Of a DNA stretch of 8,966 bases, positions 6,385 to 8,966 are shown piece after piece. The notes under the pieces were generated by a model. The model did no database searches. It saw nothing but the letters and a program-made list of their open reading frames with translations, and was not told the origin of the DNA. This DNA is from an uncultured Mycoplasmatota bacterium. Lineage in GTDB: Bacteria; Bacillota_I; Bacilli_A; RF39; UBA660. The stretch covers positions 1 to 8,966 of the forward strand of contig CAMMBX010000038.1 in the NCBI GenBank assembly GCA_946494345.1, given 5' to 3'. The stretch's first letter is position 1, and every line of letters begins with the position of its first letter. The position numbers and the translations under genes are program-made.

Positions 6385-8128
6385 ATAATTCAATCTCTTC
6401 TTTTAATAGTTTAATAAACTCATCTATACTAACTGTAGTAGTATCTTTTTCACCATGACGTCTATAACTAATTGTGTTATCAGTTTTTTCTTTATCTCCA
6501 AGTATTAATGTATAATTAATCTTTCTAGTTTGCGCTTCCCTCAACCTATAACCTAACTTTTCATTACGATTATCTAATTCTACTCTAATATCATTTTTCT
6601 TTAATTCTTCATAAACTTTATTAGCATAATCTCCCTGATATTCACTAGATACAGGTATTACGATAACTTGTACTGGACTTAACCATAAAGGAAGATTACC
6701 TTTAGTCTCTTCAAGTAAGAAAGCAATAAATCTATCAAGAGAACCTAGTATTGCTCTATGAATAACAACAGGTCTAGCTTTACTTCCATCTTTATCGATA
6801 TAAGTTAATTCAAATCTCTCTGGTAATTGATAATCCAATTGAACAGTTGAAAGGGTTACATCATGACCAATAGCACTTTTAACTTGAACATCAAGTTTAG
6901 GTCCATAAAATGCTGCTTCTCCTTCGGCTTCATAGAAATCTGCACCTATTTCTTCTAGAACTTCTCTTAGTTCTTGTTCACTTTTCTCCCATAACTCATC
7001 ATTGCCAAAGTATTTATCTTTATTATTTTTATCTCTTAAAGATAGTCTAAAGCTATAATCTTTAAAACCAAAGTCTTTATAAACATCAAGTATTAAATCT
7101 ATAACACCTTTAAATTCATCTTTAATTTGTTCCGGTGTACAAAAGATATGGGAATCATTTTGAGTAAAGGCTCTTGTTCTTTCTATTCCACATAAGGCTC
7201 CACTCGCTTCATAACGAAAATCATTAGCAATCTCCGCAATACGTAGTGGCAAATCTCTATATGAATGAAGAGAATTCTGATACATCATCATATGATGAGG
7301 GCAGTTCATTGGTCTTAAAACATAAGCTTCATTATCTAACTCCATAGCAGGAAACATATCATCTTTATAATGATCCCAGTGTCCACTAGTCTTATATAAA
7401 TCTACACTACCAAGTGATGGTGTCATTACATGCTTATAACCATGTTCTAACTCTTTATTAGTAATATAATCAACTAGTGTACGTCTTACAAAGAAACCAT
7501 TAGGTAACCACATAGGTAAACCCTTACCTACTAAATCAGAAAACATAAATATTCCAAGTTCCTTACCTAATTTACGATGATCGCGCTCTTTCGCTTCTTC
7601 TAACATTTCTAAATGTTTATTTAAATCTTCTTCAGTCTCATAACATACACCATAAATACGTTGTAACATCTTATTTTTAGAGTCACCTTTAAAGTAGGCA
7701 CCACTTACTCTAAGTAATTTAAAATGTCTTAATTCCTTTGTTGACTCTACATGAGGTCCACGACATAGATCAGTAAAATCACCTTGCGTATAACAAGTAA
7801 TTACCTCATCTTCTGGCATATTATTAATTAAATCTATTTTATATGGATCATCTCTAAATTTATCAAGAGCTTCTTCTCTAGTTAACTCATGACGAATTAT
7901 TTTCTTATTACCTTTAGCAATTTTCTTCATCTCTTTTTCTATAATAGGTAAATCATCATCAGTCAAAGTTTTATCACCTAAATCAATATCATAATAAAAG
8001 CCATCTTCTATTACAGGTCCTACCCAAAATTTAGCATTAGGATATATTTTTTTAACCACTTCTGCTAATAAATGTGCACAAGAATGATTTAATGGCATTA
8101 ATTTTTTATCTTCTTTAATATTTATCAT
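6383..8128 (-). CDS. thrS: Threonyl-tRNA synthetase, lacking the TGS domain
   Basis: A class II synthetase that charges tRNA-Thr with threonine; cytoplasmic. The 581-residue protein begins directly with the editing domain: LNHSCAHLL with H15 and H19, and DLCRGPHV with C122 and H126. Catalytic core features are motif 2 (FRYEASGALCGIERTRAFTQ), zinc ligands C276 (RPMNCPHH), H327 (NDSHIF) and H457 (VVIHRAILGSLDRF, motif 3), and a C-terminal anticodon-binding domain from about 482. The usual N-terminal TGS domain of about 60 residues is missing, which explains the length against roughly 640. The start is well supported: AGGAGG is 8 nt upstream, and the ATG overlaps the upstream gene's stop as ATGA. 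Expression is probably controlled by the threonine T-box leader upstream. Confidence 0.96.
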   Translation of the reverse strand: MINIKEDKKLMPLNHSCAHLLAEVVKKIYPNAKFWVGPVIEDGFYYDIDLGDKTLTDDDLPIIEKEMKKIAKGNKKIIRHELTREEALDKFRDDPYKIDLINNMPEDEVITCYTQGDFTDLCRGPHVESTKELRHFKLLRVSGAYFKGDSKNKMLQRIYGVCYETEEDLNKHLEMLEEAKERDHRKLGKELGIFMFSDLVGKGLPMWLPNGFFVRRTLVDYITNKELEHGYKHVMTPSLGSVDLYKTSGHWDHYKDDMFPAMELDNEAYVLRPMNCPHHMMMYQNSLHSYRDLPLRIAEIANDFRYEASGALCGIERTRAFTQNDSHIFCTPEQIKDEFKGVIDLILDVYKDFGFKDYSFRLSLRDKNNKDKYFGNDELWEKSEQELREVLEEIGADFYEAEGEAAFYGPKLDVQVKSAIGHDVTLSTVQLDYQLPERFELTYIDKDGSKARPVVIHRAILGSLDRFIAFLLEETKGNLPLWLSPVQVIVIPVSSEYQGDYANKVYEELKKNDIRVELDNRNEKLGYRLREAQTRKINYTLILGDKEKTDNTISYRRHGEKDTTTVSIDEFIKLLKEEIEL

Positions 8129-8625
8129 TTACATTTCCTCCTCATATATTTTTTTATCTTACTTCTTCCTTGTCTATTTACTTTCTCAGTAGGAGCTAAA
8201 CTATCTAACCACTCTAAATATTTAAGTTTTTCAATAGTCTCTACATTACCTGTACAAGGATCATAATCATATCCTTCACTTTGCAAAACCCTTCTTCTTC
8301 TTTCTAACAATTCTTCAGAACTTAATTTAGAATTTTCTTTTAATATAGCATCTTCATCCAAACACATCTTATCTTCATAACATCTAATGTTTTTATCATC
8401 ATCTCTAACAAAAACATATCTATTATCATCAGCTTTAAATGCAACATCATATGAAACTGCTCTAGGTGGTGTAACCCCTCTATTAAATAAATAAAGAGGC
8501 ATATCATTATGATGAAATCTTGTTCTTTTCCGATGATGACTTTTTACTCCATACCAATTTTCCATAAATACATGAATATTCTCACACTCTTTGTAACTCT
8601 TATAATACTTTTTCTTTTTTCCCAT
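8125..8625 (-). CDS. Unrecognised basic protein in the threonine T-box operon
   Basis: A 166-residue, lysine- and arginine-rich protein that I do not recognise. It starts MGKKKKYYKSYKECENIHVF. A histidine/arginine-rich segment follows (residues 29-41, SHHRKRTRFHHND), then a middle part with many Asp and Arg residues, and a basic tail ending KYMRRKCK. No signal peptide or membrane helix is visible, so it is probably soluble and its charge suggests nucleic-acid binding; that is inference only. Four cysteines (in ECEN, RCYE, KMCLD, DPCTG) plus one at the end do not form an obvious zinc motif. It has a good ribosome site (GAGGAG, 5 nt before ATG). It overlaps thrS by 4 nt (ATGA) and is the first gene after the T-box leader, so it should be induced with ThrRS. 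Confidence 0.85.
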   Translation of the reverse strand: MGKKKKYYKSYKECENIHVFMENWYGVKSHHRKRTRFHHNDMPLYLFNRGVTPPRAVSYDVAFKADDNRYVFVRDDDKNIRCYEDKMCLDEDAILKENSKLSSEELLERRRRVLQSEGYDYDPCTGNVETIEKLKYLEWLDSLAPTEKVNRQGRSKIKKYMRRKCK

Positions 8626-8652
8626 TTCTTCTCCTCATAATCAATTATAAAT

Positions 8653-8704
8653 AAAAAAAGAATGATATTATAGGAGTGCTTTAAATACACGAATACCATC
8701 CTTT
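8653..8704 (-). terminator. T-box attenuator terminator
   Basis: On the minus strand AAGGATGGTATT pairs with AATATCATTCTT (with G-U pairs), and an inner CGTG/CACT part is separated by a small bulge. The hairpin ends in TTCTTTTTTT (8653-8662). Its 5' arm is the T-box sequence itself, so termination and antitermination are mutually exclusive. Confidence 0.85.
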
Positions 8705-8863
8705 CTTTAACTTAATTTAGATAACGGCCTTTACCGGAATTACTTTGTATAATTCTACTCGTTAAGGTAGTAACAAAAGCTCTTTTCTTAACTTTCACCA
8801 ACCGTTAAGTCTCTAAGATTAAAAGATTTCTTTTATCGTGTCCCTAACTGATACGTATTTACA
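8653..8863 (-). promoter_or_regulatory. Threonine T-box leader
   Basis: A tRNA-sensing leader of the thrS operon, about 240 nt from promoter to first start codon. The base of stem I pairs GTTAGGG (complement of 8842-8848) with CCTTAAC (complement of 8761-8767). The specifier codon ACU (Thr) is at 8769-8771 on the 3' side of the specifier loop, followed by A at 8768. The distal stem I motif GGTTGGTGAAAG precedes it. A GTAAAGGCCGTTATC block, typical between stem I and the antiterminator, follows. The T-box AGGATGGTATTCGTG (complement of 8688-8702) contains UGGU (8695-8698), able to pair with the ACCA end of tRNA-Thr. Uncharged tRNA-Thr should stabilise the antiterminator. The region 8626-8966 holds no gene apart from this leader, its promoter and a possible upstream terminator half. 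Confidence 0.9.
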
Positions 8864-8869
8864 AATACT

Positions 8870-8897
8870 ATTTTACTACAAAATTATAAGTTGTCAA
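8870..8897 (-). promoter_or_regulatory. Promoter of the thrS operon
   Basis: On the minus strand TTGACA (8892-8897) is a perfect -35 and TAAAAT (8870-8875) a near-consensus -10, with a 16-bp spacer. Transcription would begin near 8862-8864, shortly before stem I of the T-box leader. Confidence 0.8.
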
Positions 8898-8949
8898 ACT
8901 ATTTTTCATCTCTGTTAATCCTTTTTTAAAAAGATACCTTATCATTAAT

Positions 8950-8966
8950 AAAAAAGATTCCGATAT
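8950..8966 (-). terminator. Possible 3' half of a terminator from an upstream gene
   Basis: On the minus strand the first bases of the window read ATATCGGAATC and then six T's. This looks like the right arm and U-tract of an intrinsic terminator whose left arm lies outside the window. It would end a minus-strand gene upstream of the thrS operon promoter. Only half is visible, so this is tentative. Confidence 0.3.

Noticed and set aside
8768..8772. UAC (Tyr) as the T-box specifier
   Set aside because: It overlaps the ACU triplet but is out of place relative to the basal stem I helix and the conserved A after the specifier, and the operon contains thrS.
1..8966. CRISPR arrays, tRNA or rRNA genes, complete insertion sequences
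   Set aside because: No regularly spaced repeats, cloverleaf-like sequences, rRNA text or transposase were seen on either strand.

Overview
The window is strongly AT-rich. It has Firmicutes-type signals: near-consensus AGGAGG ribosome sites, a T-box leader, and the genes mtaB, yqfQ and thrS. TGA is used as a stop and tryptophan is encoded by TGG, so the code is standard and not the Mycoplasma code. My inference is a low-GC Bacillota, probably an uncultured gut Bacilli lineage of the RF39 or Mollicutes-related kind. The sequence alone does not settle this.

Layout. (1) Positions 1-1268, minus strand: almost all of mtaB, a tRNA t6A37 methylthiotransferase, running off the left edge. (2) About 1366-3644: an accessory patch of phage-type regulator genes, all on the minus strand. 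It holds an apparently intact ORF6N-domain gene, a RhuM-family gene broken by a one-base frameshift, and two short relics of a second RhuM-family gene that lie on either side of the ORF6N gene. A 37-bp imperfect direct repeat sits upstream of the broken RhuM gene and again upstream of the 5' relic. (3) 3722-5952, minus strand: a two-gene type IV pilus or competence operon, a PilC/ComGB-type inner-membrane protein followed by a prepilin peptidase, with a good promoter. (4) 6059-6367, plus strand: a small YqfQ/VrrA-family gene, the only plus-strand gene. It converges on thrS and shares a bidirectional terminator with it. (5) 6383-8863, minus strand: a threonine T-box operon made of promoter, T-box leader with an ACU specifier and terminator, an unrecognised basic 166-residue protein, and thrS for a ThrRS that lacks the TGS domain.

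The most interesting signal is in the accessory patch. The ORF6N gene, the broken RhuM gene and the 5' RhuM relic each carry a long perfect inverted repeat inside the coding sequence, with arms of 15, 12 and 12 bp and spacers of 3, 1 and 3 nt. The three palindromes are unrelated in sequence. Yet they fall in the same place in each protein, the short segment just after the N-terminal DNA-binding head. They encode SLRSQIGTLK, STVKNFLTV and SVIRKIRIT. Either selection keeps this site self-complementary while letting its sequence drift, or something diversifies the site. I know of no described mechanism that explains this.

The housekeeping parts (mtaB, thrS and its T-box, yqfQ, pilin processing) are conventional. 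Exceptions are the long N-terminal extension of the PilC-like protein, the absence of an assembly ATPase or pilin genes beside the pilus pair, and the unknown gene placed under threonine T-box control.
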